Shown here: in pieces, positions 17,900-27,521 of the stretch | How the letters are laid out: every line of letters starts with the position of its first letter | Position numbering within the stretch: position 1 is the stretch's first letter | NCBI GenBank assembly: GCA_945877115.1 | Contig: CAMCQR010000001.1 | Coordinates: 1-64,000 of the forward strand | DNA length: 64,000 nt | Direction: 5' to 3' | Source: Synechococcus sp. UW140 | GTDB taxonomy: Bacteria > Cyanobacteriota > Cyanobacteriia > PCC-6307 > Cyanobiaceae | Notes under the pieces: generated by a model | Seen by the model: the letters and a program-made list of their open reading frames with translations, nothing else | Told to the model about the DNA's origin: nothing | Database searches by the model: none | Made by a program: the position numbers and the translations under genes

Positions 17900-19279
17900 T
17901 CAGTTCGCCCCGCTCTCAGGAGCCAGTTGTTCGGTGAGAAGGCGCTGGGCCTCCCCCAGCCAAGTGTCGTTGGTGCCCCCTGGAGTCAAGGGCTCGGGCT
18001 GGGCCAGGAGGTGATCAGGTGTCAGACCCAGAGCCTGGATCTCCCGACCCAGAGGGGTGCGATAGCGGGCGACACTGACGGCGAGGCCACTGCCATCGCC
18101 CAGCGAAATCAGCGTCTGAATCAGGCCCTTGCCGAAGCTGCGGCTGCCGACCAGGGAGGAACGGCCCGCATCCTGGAGGGCCCCGGCCAGGATTTCACTG
18201 GCACTGGCACTGCCTCCGTTGATGAGGGTCAGCAGGGGGCCGCTGTAGAGGGCGCCGGCGTTGGCCGATTGTTGCGCATTGATTCCCCCCCGGTCCTGGG
18301 TTTCGACGATTCCCTTGTTGTCGAGGAGGCTGTTCGCCACTGCCACTCCGGCGCTGACCAGTCCGCCGGAATTGTTACGTAGATCCAAGATGACCCCATC
18401 AACGGGGGCTGCGTCCACCCAGGATCCTTCCCCTTGGCCGGCAAAGCGACGCAGCCAGAGGTCGGTGAGCTCCGGAACCGGTTCGCTGAACTGGGTAATG
18501 CGGAGATAGCCCAGACGATGACCTGGTCGAATCAGGACCTGGCCGCGCACGGGCTGTAAATCCACTTGGCGCCGTTCAAGCACCACCTCCTTTTGGCTGC
18601 CCTTGGTCGTGGCCAGCGTCACCACAACGTCGGTTCCAGCATTCCCCCGTAGCCGGGCTGCGGATCCTTCCAGGCCCAGTTCAAGGCTGGAAGTGCCGTC
18701 GATGGCCAGTACTTCGGTGCCCGGCTGGATATGGGCTTCACTGGCGGGTGAGTCATCCAGGGGGGCGATGACAACCACATGTTGGTCGACGGCTCGCAGG
18801 CCCAGTTGCAGCCCGACCCCACTCACCGTTCCCTGGGTGGTGGCCCGCAGGGCCCCGTAGTCGCTGGGCCGGAGCAGCCTTGTGTAGGAATCACCGAGGG
18901 GCGCCAGCATCGCCTCAATGGCCCTGTAGGCATCGGTCGAACTGTTGATGGACTTTTCCAGGGCCTCCTGCCGCAAGCGCCGCCAATGCACCTGTTCCAG
19001 CTGGTCGGGGTCCCAATAGCTCTGGTTGACGAGACGCCAGGCCTCAACCACAAGCTGCTGGGCATCGTTGAGCGCCAGGACACTGGGGACAGGTAGGGGT
19101 CCGCCCAGCAGCGTGCTGACAACGAGAGCGCCTGTGAGCAGGATGCCTAGCAGGGTTTGACCCAGATGCCCCTGGGGCCGCTGCCGGGGGCGAGGCAGGC
19201 TGGCGCTGGGGTCCGCTGGCGAGAGGGGATGGCCCGGATGGATCACGGGGGGGGCAGCACGATCGGTAGACTCTGACAA
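17900..19279 (-). CDS. ctpA: C-terminal processing protease CtpA (S41 family)
   Basis: CtpA trims the C-terminus of precursor D1 so that the oxygen-evolving Mn cluster can assemble. The protein has a long N-terminus with a signal/anchor segment (about residues 39-57, [20 protein letters not shown]), a PDZ domain (about 130-215) and the S41 core. Catalytic Ser lies in [14 protein letters not shown] and Lys in SFGKGLIQT. The TTG start at 19279 lies only 17 nt from the divergent petB start. GTG at 19246 is an alternative. Other CtpB/CtpC paralogues may exist elsewhere, so the D1 role is likely but not certain. Confidence 0.92.
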   Translation of the reverse strand: MSESTDRAAPPVIHPGHPLSPADPSASLPRPRQRPQGHLGQTLLGILLTGALVVSTLLGGPLPVPSVLALNDAQQLVVEAWRLVNQSYWDPDQLEQVHWRRLRQEALEKSINSSTDAYRAIEAMLAPLGDSYTRLLRPSDYGALRATTQGTVSGVGLQLGLRAVDQHVVVIAPLDDSPASEAHIQPGTEVLAIDGTSSLELGLEGSAARLRGNAGTDVVVTLATTKGSQKEVVLERRQVDLQPVRGQVLIRPGHRLGYLRITQFSEPVPELTDLWLRRFAGQGEGSWVDAAPVDGVILDLRNNSGGLVSAGVAVANSLLDNKGIVETQDRGGINAQQSANAGALYSGPLLTLINGGSASASEILAGALQDAGRSSLVGSRSFGKGLIQTLISLGDGSGLAVSVARYRTPLGREIQALGLTPDHLLAQPEPLTPGGTNDTWLGEAQRLLTEQLAPESGAN

Positions 19280-19296
19280 CCCAAGCCCATCGCTGC

Positions 19297-19971
19297 ATGG
19301 CGAATTCCTCCCCCGCCGGCAAATCCACGCCGGTGTTCGATTGGTTCAACGAACGGTTGGATCTCCAAGATGTTGTCGACGACATCGCCACCAAGTATGT
19401 GCCGCCCCACGTCAACATCTTTTATTGCCTGGGCGGCATCACCCTCACCTGCTTCCTGATTCAGTTCGCCAGCGGGTTTGCGATGACGTTTTATTACAAA
19501 CCCACGGTGGCAGAGGCCTATTCTTCTGTCCAGTACCTGATGACCGACGTCAGTTTCGGTTGGTTGATTCGCTCCGTCCATCGCTGGAGCGCCAGCATGA
19601 TGGTTCTGATGTTGATTCTCCATGTGTTCCGGGTCTATCTCACAGGCGGGTTCAAGCGCCCCCGGGAACTTACTTGGGTCACTGGAGTGACCATGGCTGT
19701 GATCACTGTTTCGTTCGGTGTTACAGGCTATTCCTTGCCCTGGGATCAAGTCGGTTATTGGGCTGTAAAAATTGTCTCCGGTGTGCCTGCCGCTTTACCA
19801 GTGGTGGGCGATTTTATGGTTGAGCTTTTACGAGGTGGAGAGAGTGTCGGTCAGTCCACCCTCACCCGCTTTTATAGCCTCCACACTTTTGTTCTGCCCT
19901 GGTTGCTAGCTGTGTTCATGCTCATGCACTTCCTGATGATCAGGAAGCAAGGCATTTCTGGACCCCTCTGA
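19297..19971 (+). CDS. petB: Cytochrome b6 of the b6f complex
   Basis: Cytochrome b6 carries two b haems and the c1-type haem of the quinone sites in the thylakoid b6f complex. The 224-residue protein has four spans with haem-ligand His pairs ([54 protein letters not shown]), a Cys near IFYCLGG for the covalent haem, and [13 protein letters not shown]. petD follows after 76 nt, the usual cyanobacterial petB-petD operon. Confidence 0.98.
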   Translation: MANSSPAGKSTPVFDWFNERLDLQDVVDDIATKYVPPHVNIFYCLGGITLTCFLIQFASGFAMTFYYKPTVAEAYSSVQYLMTDVSFGWLIRSVHRWSASMMVLMLILHVFRVYLTGGFKRPRELTWVTGVTMAVITVSFGVTGYSLPWDQVGYWAVKIVSGVPAALPVVGDFMVELLRGGESVGQSTLTRFYSLHTFVLPWLLAVFMLMHFLMIRKQGISGPL

Positions 19972-20047
19972 CCCAAGGAACGCTGGTTCAAACAAGGCTT
20001 TCCTTAAGTTCACTTGTTCTCCTCCTCCACTCCCCCGCCATTAGGCC

Positions 20048-20530
20048 ATGTCTTTCGTCAAAAAGCCTGATCTCAACGATCCCGCCCTGCGGGCAAAATT
20101 GGCCAAAGGCATGGGCCATAACTACTACGGAGAGCCGGCGTGGCCTAACGATCTCCTATATATGTTCCCTGTGACGATCCTTGGGACAATTGCTTGTATC
20201 GTTGGCCTAGCTGTTTTGGACCCTGCAATGCTAGGCGACAAGGCTGATCCTTTTGCTACTCCCCTAGAAATCCTTCCCGAATGGTATCTTTATCCTGTAT
20301 TTCAGATTCTTAGGGTTGTCCCCAATAAATTGCTGGGCATTGCCTTGCAAACCATGGTGCCTTTGGGGCTCATGCTAATTCCATTCATAGAGAGCTTCAA
20401 CAAGTTTCAAAATCCCTTTCGCAGGCCAGTTGCTATGACTGTATTCTTATTTGGTACTGCTGTCACCATCTATTTAGGTATTGGTGCTGCCCTGCCAATT
20501 GATAAATCCCTCACTCTTGGATTGTTCTAG
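20048..20530 (+). CDS. petD: Cytochrome b6f complex subunit IV
   Basis: Subunit IV forms the Qo quinol site with cytochrome b6. The 160-residue protein starts [18 protein letters not shown] and has the Qo PEWY motif in [17 protein letters not shown], with three membrane spans. Its second half is noticeably richer in A+T than the flanking genes. It is followed by a strong terminator. Confidence 0.98.
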   Translation: MSFVKKPDLNDPALRAKLAKGMGHNYYGEPAWPNDLLYMFPVTILGTIACIVGLAVLDPAMLGDKADPFATPLEILPEWYLYPVFQILRVVPNKLLGIALQTMVPLGLMLIPFIESFNKFQNPFRRPVAMTVFLFGTAVTIYLGIGAALPIDKSLTLGLF

Positions 20531-20579
20531 TTAATCTTTTGAAAGAACCATAATCTGGTTAAATTAAATTAATTTCAAT

Positions 20580-20612
20580 CCTCCTGCCAATCAGCTTGGT
20601 GGGAGGTTTTTA
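20580..20612 (+). terminator. Rho-independent terminator of petB-petD
   Basis: CCTCCTGCCAA pairs with TTGGTGGGAGG (11 bp with two G-T pairs) around TCAGC, followed by a T-rich run. It is 50 nt after the petD stop. The remaining sequence to 20727 holds no gene I can support. Confidence 0.85.
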
Positions 20613-20727
20613 TTTGAGATGCTTGCTGTTCGATTATGGTTTTTGCTGATGGACGGTCGATCGGCAAGCCTTCTCATGGAAAGGGCTCTTTCCCTGTTAG
20701 CATTGGTTACGATCAGCAGGTGTCTTT

Positions 20728-21690
20728 TTGCTCACTCAATCCCGGCGTCCTGGGACGCATGTCGACTCGGGGACGACCCCAGCATCTGCGTCTGGCCAGG
20801 CTATAGGGGAAGAATTCACCGGACCTGAGATTAATTCAGGGTTTATCCTTGCCACAATCCCCTATGCGATGGTGCATCTTGCCTGTCTTGGGGTTTTTTG
20901 GACAGGCATCAGCTTTGATGCTGTTTTAATATGTTTTTTGGCTTATGTCGTGAGGATGTTTGGAGTAACAGCTGGATATCATCGTTATTTCGCCCATCGG
21001 GCTTTTAAAACCAGCCGACCCTTCCAGTTTGTCCTTGCCCTCTTAGCTACAAGTTCGGCCCAGCTTGGTCCACTTTGGTGGGCCGCCACCCATCGCCACC
21101 ACCACAGCAGCTCGGATACGGTTCAAGATCCCCACTCGCCTAAGCACCATGGTGTTCTGTGGTCCCATATGGGATGGTTTTTGCACCCTAATCATCGCAA
21201 GGCCAATCATAATGCGATCCGTGATTATGCAAAATTTCCGGAACTTGTTTTTATTGATAAATGGTCGTTGATTGCTCCGACTGTCTTGGCATTCTTCATG
21301 TATGGTCTTGGCTATCTACTTGAGCAGCTAGGCAGGCCCACAACCCCCATGCAAATGTTGATCTGGGGTTTCTTTGTCTCTACAGTGCTTCTTTACCACG
21401 GTACCTATACGATTAATTCTTTTTCCCATCTTTTTGGCACCCAGCGCTTTGTGACTGGCGACGACAGTCGTAACAACCCTTTGTTGGCCCTGATTACCCT
21501 CGGAGAAGGTTGGCACAACAATCATCACCATTACCAATCCAGTTGTCGCCAGGGCTTTTATTGGTGGGAAATTGATATCACTTTTATAACCCTTTCCCTG
21601 CTTTCTAGTCTTGGCCTCGTATGGGATCTGCGGCCTGTACCAGCTTCTGTTTATGCCGAGGCTGAAGTGCCCAAAAAACTTAATGTGTGA
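20728..21690 (+). CDS. Membrane fatty-acid desaturase (delta-9/DesC type)
   Basis: The protein (up to 320 aa) is a stearoyl-type desaturase that puts a cis double bond into membrane lipid acyl chains with a di-iron centre. The three His boxes are present: HRYFAH (H-x4-H), HRHHH (H-x2-HH) and HNNHHHYQ (H-x2-HH), with hydrophobic spans between. The start is unclear: TTG 20728 gives a 35-residue non-conserved lead. A second gene of the family is at 37350. The next gene starts inside its last codons (GTG 21687), so the two are translationally coupled. Confidence 0.9.
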   Translation: MLTQSRRPGTHVDSGTTPASASGQAIGEEFTGPEINSGFILATIPYAMVHLACLGVFWTGISFDAVLICFLAYVVRMFGVTAGYHRYFAHRAFKTSRPFQFVLALLATSSAQLGPLWWAATHRHHHSSSDTVQDPHSPKHHGVLWSHMGWFLHPNHRKANHNAIRDYAKFPELVFIDKWSLIAPTVLAFFMYGLGYLLEQLGRPTTPMQMLIWGFFVSTVLLYHGTYTINSFSHLFGTQRFVTGDDSRNNPLLALITLGEGWHNNHHHYQSSCRQGFYWWEIDITFITLSLLSSLGLVWDLRPVPASVYAEAEVPKKLNV

Positions 21691-22337
21691 TTGATCTTTA
21701 TTGTGAACGCGTCGATTCTGGCCTCTGGAGTGAACCCCTCAATGCCATCACCAACCTTGCCTTTGTAGCTGCGGGCTTGGCGATGGTACGTCACATTGAG
21801 CGATGGAACCACGGCAATGATCGCGGTGCGTTAGCGCTTATCGTCTTGATGGTAGCCATCGGCATTGGTAGTGGGTTGTTTCATACCTATGCGAATTCCG
21901 CGGCCCAGTTGGCAGATGTACTGCCGCTTCTGTTATTTCAGTTGGTTTTTTTAGGCCTCTATCTACGCCGAAACTTGGGGATCGCCCATGGGGCTACCAT
22001 TACAATGGTGGCCGTGTTTCTGGTTCTCTGTCTAGTGGCACGCGGTTGGCCGCAGCTTCTGAATGGCTCCCTGGCCTATGCCCCCGCATGGACAGCCTTG
22101 GTGCTGTTAGGAATTCACCAAGGGCGACGGGGCCATGGTCCAGTTTTGTTGCTCTGGGCGGCAGGGTTGTTTTTTCTGTCCCTCACATTCCGAAGCCTGG
22201 ATTTGGCCCTGTGTGCTTCATTTCCCCACGGCACCCATTTTTTGTGGCACATCCTGAACAGCTTGGTCTTGGTGTTGTGCACCTTGTCCGTGCTGCCAGC
22301 CCAGGGGCGTTACCATCGCTACGGCCGGCTGCGATGA
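21687..22337 (+). CDS. Ceramidase-like (CREST superfamily) membrane protein
   Basis: The 216-residue protein has about seven hydrophobic segments and the CREST hydrolase signature of alkaline ceramidases. IDLYCERV and LNAITNLAFVAAG lie at the N-terminus, SGLFHTYANSAAQLADVLPL follows, and HGTHFLWHILN is near the C-terminus; the His and Asp residues would bind zinc. The true substrate is unknown, since picocyanobacteria are not known to rely on ceramides. GTG 21687 overlaps the desaturase stop, which suggests work on the same lipids (inference). Confidence 0.75.
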   Translation: MIDLYCERVDSGLWSEPLNAITNLAFVAAGLAMVRHIERWNHGNDRGALALIVLMVAIGIGSGLFHTYANSAAQLADVLPLLLFQLVFLGLYLRRNLGIAHGATITMVAVFLVLCLVARGWPQLLNGSLAYAPAWTALVLLGIHQGRRGHGPVLLLWAAGLFFLSLTFRSLDLALCASFPHGTHFLWHILNSLVLVLCTLSVLPAQGRYHRYGRLR

Positions 22338-22395
22338 TATCTCGTCTAGGCGATTTGGGCCTCGGGTCCGTTGCTGGACTTCTGCCGCTCTGGTT

Positions 22396-23271
22396 ATGAC
22401 CAGCTCCTTGACCATCACAACCCAGCTCGGTCAGGAGGGCCTAGGCCAGCAGCCTTGGTGGGTCGAACAGTGGATGGAGCTGATTCATTCGTTTCGCTAT
22501 AAGAAACGCCTTGAGCGTGCCTGGACCTATGCGCGGGAGGGCAACGTGCTTTCGATCCGCTTTGAAGGTCGCCGGGTCCATGCACGTGTCCAAGGGTCGG
22601 ACAAGGATCCTTATAAGGTCAAACTATGGCTTGATGTTCTCAATGATGAGGACTGGGGCTATGTGCTTGAGGCTCTTAGCCAGAAGGCGCGTTGGTCGGC
22701 CCAGCTTTTGGCGGGCATTATGCCCCAGGATATTGAGAGGGCTTTCGCTGCCAGTGGGAAGCGTCTGTTTCCATTTAAATTGCAAGAGGTACGCAGTGAA
22801 TGCAGTTGTCCTGATAAGGCTAATCCTTGTAAACATATCAGTGCTGTTTACTACCTCATGGGCGATCGCTTCAGTGAGGACCCCTTTGTGTTATTCCAGT
22901 TGCGCGGCCGTACCCGCGACCAGTTGTTGGGGGAGTTGGCCGAAAGGCGTCGCGCCGGGGCGAACCAGGCTGTCGTCCTAGCCCCCCACCCCGCCCATCC
23001 AGCCATCCTCGATCCAATGCGCTGGTGGCGTTATGACGCGCCGTTGGATCCTGATCTGGTGGTGATTACGCCAGCCCTTGAAGGCGAATCGGGGCTCGAT
23101 GGGGCCGGACCCCTGCCCTTGGCCGAAGATCACCGCTTTGATGAGGCCAACCGCCTGTTCCTGGAACGGCTCCAAGCCCAGGGCATGGCCATGGGGCAGC
23201 TGGCCATGGCCCGGGCCATGACTGCTGGCGCTGAGCCGGCTCCCGATGGGCAGGGGACCAGTGGTCCCTGA
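22396..23271 (+). CDS. SWIM zinc-finger protein
   Basis: The 291-residue protein has a SWIM zinc finger, CSCPDKANPCKH (C-x-C-x6-C-x-H), about residues 136-147. Upstream are a basic segment (YKKRLERAWTYAREG) and a region typical of the N-terminal part of SWIM proteins linked to SNF2 helicases (VLSIRFEGRRVHARVQGS). No helicase gene is next to it here. A DNA- or protein-binding role is likely but undefined. The MEKHLA gene downstream overlaps its 3' end by 26 nt. Confidence 0.82.
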   Translation: MTSSLTITTQLGQEGLGQQPWWVEQWMELIHSFRYKKRLERAWTYAREGNVLSIRFEGRRVHARVQGSDKDPYKVKLWLDVLNDEDWGYVLEALSQKARWSAQLLAGIMPQDIERAFAASGKRLFPFKLQEVRSECSCPDKANPCKHISAVYYLMGDRFSEDPFVLFQLRGRTRDQLLGELAERRRAGANQAVVLAPHPAHPAILDPMRWWRYDAPLDPDLVVITPALEGESGLDGAGPLPLAEDHRFDEANRLFLERLQAQGMAMGQLAMARAMTAGAEPAPDGQGTSGP

Positions 23272-23740
23272 GGAGCCGCCCTGGCTCAGGGAAGGGGGTC
23301 TTCGCCTTGCTGCAACGATCTTGGCTGACCATCAACGTCTCTTTGGCAGGGCGCTACTGGCCAGGAGCCATACCTGGTCCGCGCGCCAGGCCGCCCAAGA
23401 ACTGTTTGGGGCAACGCCGGTGGTGCTCGCCCACGATGGCGGCAGCGATCCCCGCCTGATCTATGCCAATGCCGCTGCGCTTCGCCTTTGGGATCGTCCC
23501 TGGGCCTCCATGGTTGGCATGCCCTCTCGTCTGACGGCAGAGCCGTTGGAACGTCAGGCCCGGCAAGGGGCCCTTGACCTGGCTCGCCGCCAGGAGGCCA
23601 TCGCCAACTACGCCGGTGTTCGGGTCAACCGTCAGGGCCGCCGCTTCCGCATTGAGGGGGCCCGGCTTTGGACCCTGCAGGAGGGCTTCGGTCAGCCCTT
23701 GGGCCAGGCGGCCTGTTTCGAGAGCTGGTGGTGGCTGTAG
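23246..23740 (+). CDS. MEKHLA-domain (PAS-like) protein
   Basis: The 164-residue protein is made almost only of a MEKHLA domain: ILADHQRLFGRAL, then FGATPVVLAHDGGSDPRLIYANAAALRLWD and a C-terminal VNRQGRRFRIEGARLWTL. MEKHLA is related to PAS and in plants lies at the end of HD-ZIP III regulators. The bacterial function is not known. It overlaps the SWIM gene by 26 nt and ends 75 nt before flv3. Confidence 0.8.
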   Translation: MGRGPVVPEEPPWLREGGLRLAATILADHQRLFGRALLARSHTWSARQAAQELFGATPVVLAHDGGSDPRLIYANAAALRLWDRPWASMVGMPSRLTAEPLERQARQGALDLARRQEAIANYAGVRVNRQGRRFRIEGARLWTLQEGFGQPLGQAACFESWWWL

Positions 23741-23815
23741 GTAGGCCCGACCCCAGTCGGACCCAGGGCCCCGTTGCCCTGCCTAAAGTTGTTATCAATC
23801 CGTGCATGTCCGCCG

Positions 23816-25591
23816 ATGACAGCCGCACCCGTTGATTCCGGCGCAGCATTCGCCTTGGAGGCACCGATTCCACGCCTCAGCCTGCAGAGCGAAACCATCG
23901 CTGCGGACACCACCACGATTCGCTCCCTTGACTGGGAACGGAGTCGCTTTGATATTGAATTTGGCCTTCGCAACGGCACCACTTACAACGCCTTTTTGGT
24001 GCGGGGCGAGCGCACGGCCCTGATCGACACCAGCCATCTCAAATTCCAGAGCACCTGGTTGCCGCTGCTGGAGGAGCAGATCGATCCCAAACAAATTGAT
24101 TATTTAATTGTTTCCCATACCGAGCCCGACCATTCCGGCTTGATTGGAGATCTGATTGATCGAAACCCCGAAATTGAAATTGTTGCCTCCAAGGTGGCGA
24201 TCCAGTTCCTCGAAAACCAGGTGCACCGACCCTTCCGCAGCCGGGCCATCAAGACGGGTGAAGTCCTTGATCTGGGCATCAACAGCAATAGCGGAACGGC
24301 CCACCGATTTGAATTTCTCAGTGCACCCAATCTGCATTGGCCAGATACAATCTTTTCCTACGATCACGGCACCGGAGTGCTCTTCACCTGTGATGCCTTC
24401 GGTCTGCACTACTGCAGCGACGATCTCTATGACCTCAATCCCGGCGCCATCGCTCCGGATTTTCGTTTTTATTATGACTGCCTGATGGGCCCCAATGCCC
24501 GCAGTGTGCTGCAGGCTCTTAAGCGCATGGAAGCGTTACCACCGATCCAGATGATTGCTGTGGGGCACGGACCCCTGCTGCGGGATCACTTGTCGTTGTG
24601 GGTGGAGGATTATCGCGAGTGGAGTAGCCAACGCAGTGGTGGGGAGGCCTACGTAGCGGTTTGCTATCTCAGCCAGGTCGGTTTTTGCGATCGTCTCAGC
24701 CAGGCCATTGCCCGTGGCATTGGCAAGGCGGAGGTGCAAGTGCAATTGGTGGATCTGCGGGCCACGGATGCCCAGGAGCTGGCGGCCTTGGTTGGCGAAG
24801 CGGCCGCCGTGGTGGTTCCCACTTGGCCCACAGCCCCCGATGCCGATCTGCAAGCCGCCATTGGCACCCTGCTGGCGGCCCTCAAAGCCAAGCAATGGGT
24901 GGGGTGCTACGACGCCTTCAGCGGCAACGATGAGGCCATTGACACCGTGGCCAGCCAGTTACGCAGCATGGGCCAGCCTGAGGCCTTCGCGCCCCTGCGG
25001 ATTCGCCAGGTGCCCAATGCCGCCGATTACCAGCGCTGCGAGGAGACCGGCACGGACCTGGGTCAGATGCTGAGCCGTGAGAAAACGATTGCCGCGATGA
25101 AATCCATCGATGGTGATCTGGATAAGGCCATGGGTCGGCTGTCCGGAGGGCTTTACGTCGTCACGGCTCGGGAAGCGGAAGGGCAACGCAGTGGCGCCAT
25201 GGTGGCCAGCTGGGTCAGCCAGGCCAGCTTCGAGCCGCCGGGGATCACCGTCGCCGTGGCCAAAGATCGGGCGATTGAGGCCTTGATGCAGGTGGGAGAT
25301 CGCTTTGTCCTCAATGTCCTGCGAGAGGACAACCACCAGCCCATGCTGCGCCATTTCCTGCGCCGCTTCCCCCCCGGGGCCGACCGCTTTGCGGGCATCA
25401 ACACCCTTGATGGGGTGGCGGCCGGCGGACCTGTCCTCGGGGATGCCTTGGCCTACCTGGGTTGCGTGGTGGCCCAGCGGCTCGAGGGTCCAGACCACTG
25501 GATCATCTATGCGTTGGTGGAGCAGGGCAATGTGGCGGACACCGACGCCGCCACGGCGGTGCATCACCGCAAGGTGGGAAATCACTATTAA
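23816..25591 (+). CDS. flv3: Flavodiiron protein Flv3 (A-type)
   Basis: Flv3 with Flv1 reduces O2 to water downstream of photosystem I, protecting it under changing light. The 591-residue protein has the full cyanobacterial layout: metallo-beta-lactamase-like domain (about 25-255), flavodoxin domain (about 275-410) and C-terminal flavin reductase domain (about 440-591). The di-iron ligands are intact (SHTEPDHSG, FTCDAFG, VGHGP), which marks it as the Flv3 type. ATG 23816 is chosen over an upstream in-frame start. flv1 follows 51 nt later. Confidence 0.93.
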   Translation: MTAAPVDSGAAFALEAPIPRLSLQSETIAADTTTIRSLDWERSRFDIEFGLRNGTTYNAFLVRGERTALIDTSHLKFQSTWLPLLEEQIDPKQIDYLIVSHTEPDHSGLIGDLIDRNPEIEIVASKVAIQFLENQVHRPFRSRAIKTGEVLDLGINSNSGTAHRFEFLSAPNLHWPDTIFSYDHGTGVLFTCDAFGLHYCSDDLYDLNPGAIAPDFRFYYDCLMGPNARSVLQALKRMEALPPIQMIAVGHGPLLRDHLSLWVEDYREWSSQRSGGEAYVAVCYLSQVGFCDRLSQAIARGIGKAEVQVQLVDLRATDAQELAALVGEAAAVVVPTWPTAPDADLQAAIGTLLAALKAKQWVGCYDAFSGNDEAIDTVASQLRSMGQPEAFAPLRIRQVPNAADYQRCEETGTDLGQMLSREKTIAAMKSIDGDLDKAMGRLSGGLYVVTAREAEGQRSGAMVASWVSQASFEPPGITVAVAKDRAIEALMQVGDRFVLNVLREDNHQPMLRHFLRRFPPGADRFAGINTLDGVAAGGPVLGDALAYLGCVVAQRLEGPDHWIIYALVEQGNVADTDAATAVHHRKVGNHY

Positions 25592-25642
25592 TCGCTCCGC
25601 TGCCGATAGGCTGCGTTTCCTTCTGCCTTCGGCCCTGGTCTG

Positions 25643-27505
25643 ATGGTGGTTACCCCCAATCCCACCGCTCCGGGCCCGGCTTCGCCCATTGCGGTTAACG
25701 AAACCGATGGCCGCCGGGTTATTCGCCTGGCGATTGATCCTGGCTTCACCTGCCTGAGGGGGCTGAGCCCCAAACGCCTGCGCTTTGAAGTCGAGTACGG
25801 GCTGGAGCGGGGCACCTCTGCCAATAGTTTCCTGTTCGATGCCGGCGTTAACGCCGCCGGCCAGTCGGTGCCGCCCGTGCTGGTTCATCCCCTGGGGGCT
25901 TCATTCGCCGAGCCCTTTCTGGCTGAGTTGGCCACCTTGGTCAGTCCCGAGGCTGCGCTCAAGGTGGTGGTCGGTCATGTCAACCCCAATCGGGTCACGC
26001 TCTTGCGCCTGCTGGCCAGCCGCTGGCCAGCCCTGATGTTGGTGGCCTCCAATGCCGGCGCCCGACTCCTGGGGGACCTCTGGGACCAGCGTTCACCCAC
26101 CGCCAGCGATGGTGCTGACGAAGCGGGTCCACCGCTGCCTCCCATCGATGTGGTGAAGCACGAGGTGAGCCGTGAGTTGGCTGGAGGCCACATGCTCACC
26201 TTGATTCCGGCGCCCACGCCCCGCTGGCCTGGGGCGTTAATGGCTTTGGAGGACCGGTCGGGACTGTTGATGAGCGGCAAGTTCTTTTCCGCCCATCTCT
26301 GCATCGAGACGTTTGCTGAGGCCCATCGGGGCAGCAGCGAGGAGGACCGGCGTTATTTCTATGACTGCCTCATGGCCCCCATGGCCCGCTCGGTGGAGGT
26401 GGTATTGGATCGCCTGGAGGGTTTGCCCTTGCGGGGCATCGCCCCGGGTCATGGCCCCGCCATCACCGAAAGCTGGCGCAGCCTTTTAGCCGACTATCGC
26501 CGTTGGGGGACGACCCTGCAGCAGGCGCGGCGATCGGTGGCCCTGCTGTTCGCCAGTGCCTATGGCAACACCGCCGCGATTGCGGATGCCCTGGCCCAGG
26601 GGGTCGCTAAAACGGGGGTGCGGGTGGAGAGCATCAACTGTGAATTTGCCCCTTCGGAGCAATTGATCGAGGCCATTCGCAGCTGCGATGCCCTGCTCAT
26701 TGGCTCGCCCACCCTCGGAGGTCATGCGCCAACACCCATTGTTTCCGCCCTGGGCACGGTGTTGGCGGAGGGCGACCGCAGCAAACCCGTTGGTGTGTTC
26801 GGCAGCTATGGCTGGAGCGGTGAGGCCATCGATCTGCTGGAGTCCAAGCTGCGGGATGGTGGATTTACCTTCGCCTTCGCGCCGATTCGGGTGCGGTTCA
26901 GTCCTGATGCCGCCACCCTGCGTACCTTGGATGAGACCGGCACCAGTCTGGGTCGACGCCTACAGGAGGAGCAGCGACGCAGCCAGCGCCGCAGTGGCGG
27001 TGGGCTGAGTGACAGTCGCAGCGATCCCGCCATCCAGGCCCTGGGCCGGGTCATCGGCAGCCTGTGTGTGCTCACGGCCCGCAAGGGGGAAGGGGCCTCG
27101 GCCCTCAGTGGTGCCATGGTGGCCAGCTGGGTCAGCCAGGCCAGTTTTTCGCCTCCGGGCTTCACGGTGGCCGTGGCCAAGGACCGGGCCGTGGAAGGTC
27201 TGTTGCACGTGGGCGATCGTTGCGCCCTCAATATCCTGGCGGCAGGTCGCGAAACCGGGCCGATGAAGCAGTTCCTGCAGTCTTTTCCCCCGGGAGCTGA
27301 TCGCTTCGCGGGACTGGAACTTCAGGCAAGCCCAGGCGGCCAGCCGATCCTGCCCGAGGCCCTGGCCTGGCTGGAGGCCCAGGTGACGGCGCGGATGGAA
27401 TGCGGCGACCACTGGATCCTCTACGCCCAGGTGAACAATGGCGCCGTGCTGGATCCTTCTGGCACCACGGCGGTGCATCAGCGCCGATTCGGGGTGAATT
27501 ACTGA
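25643..27505 (+). CDS. flv1: Flavodiiron protein Flv1 (A-type, altered iron site)
   Basis: The 620-residue partner of Flv3 has the same three domains, ending with SGAMVASWVSQASFSPPGFTVAVAKDRA-type flavin reductase. The canonical H-x-E-x-D-H is replaced (GHVNPNR), and the Asp position reads MSGKFFSA, so most iron ligands are lost. This is the known feature of Flv1, which works as a heterodimer with Flv3. It ends convergent with a gene on the other strand, 16 nt apart. Confidence 0.92.
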   Translation: MVVTPNPTAPGPASPIAVNETDGRRVIRLAIDPGFTCLRGLSPKRLRFEVEYGLERGTSANSFLFDAGVNAAGQSVPPVLVHPLGASFAEPFLAELATLVSPEAALKVVVGHVNPNRVTLLRLLASRWPALMLVASNAGARLLGDLWDQRSPTASDGADEAGPPLPPIDVVKHEVSRELAGGHMLTLIPAPTPRWPGALMALEDRSGLLMSGKFFSAHLCIETFAEAHRGSSEEDRRYFYDCLMAPMARSVEVVLDRLEGLPLRGIAPGHGPAITESWRSLLADYRRWGTTLQQARRSVALLFASAYGNTAAIADALAQGVAKTGVRVESINCEFAPSEQLIEAIRSCDALLIGSPTLGGHAPTPIVSALGTVLAEGDRSKPVGVFGSYGWSGEAIDLLESKLRDGGFTFAFAPIRVRFSPDAATLRTLDETGTSLGRRLQEEQRRSQRRSGGGLSDSRSDPAIQALGRVIGSLCVLTARKGEGASALSGAMVASWVSQASFSPPGFTVAVAKDRAVEGLLHVGDRCALNILAAGRETGPMKQFLQSFPPGADRFAGLELQASPGGQPILPEALAWLEAQVTARMECGDHWILYAQVNNGAVLDPSGTTAVHQRRFGVNY

Positions 27506-27521
27506 AGCGGCCCCACCCAGC

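Noticed and set aside
17879-18382. Plus-strand ORF of 167 residues opposite ctpA
   Set aside because: It is a shadow frame. The ctpA protease motifs on the other strand are convincing.
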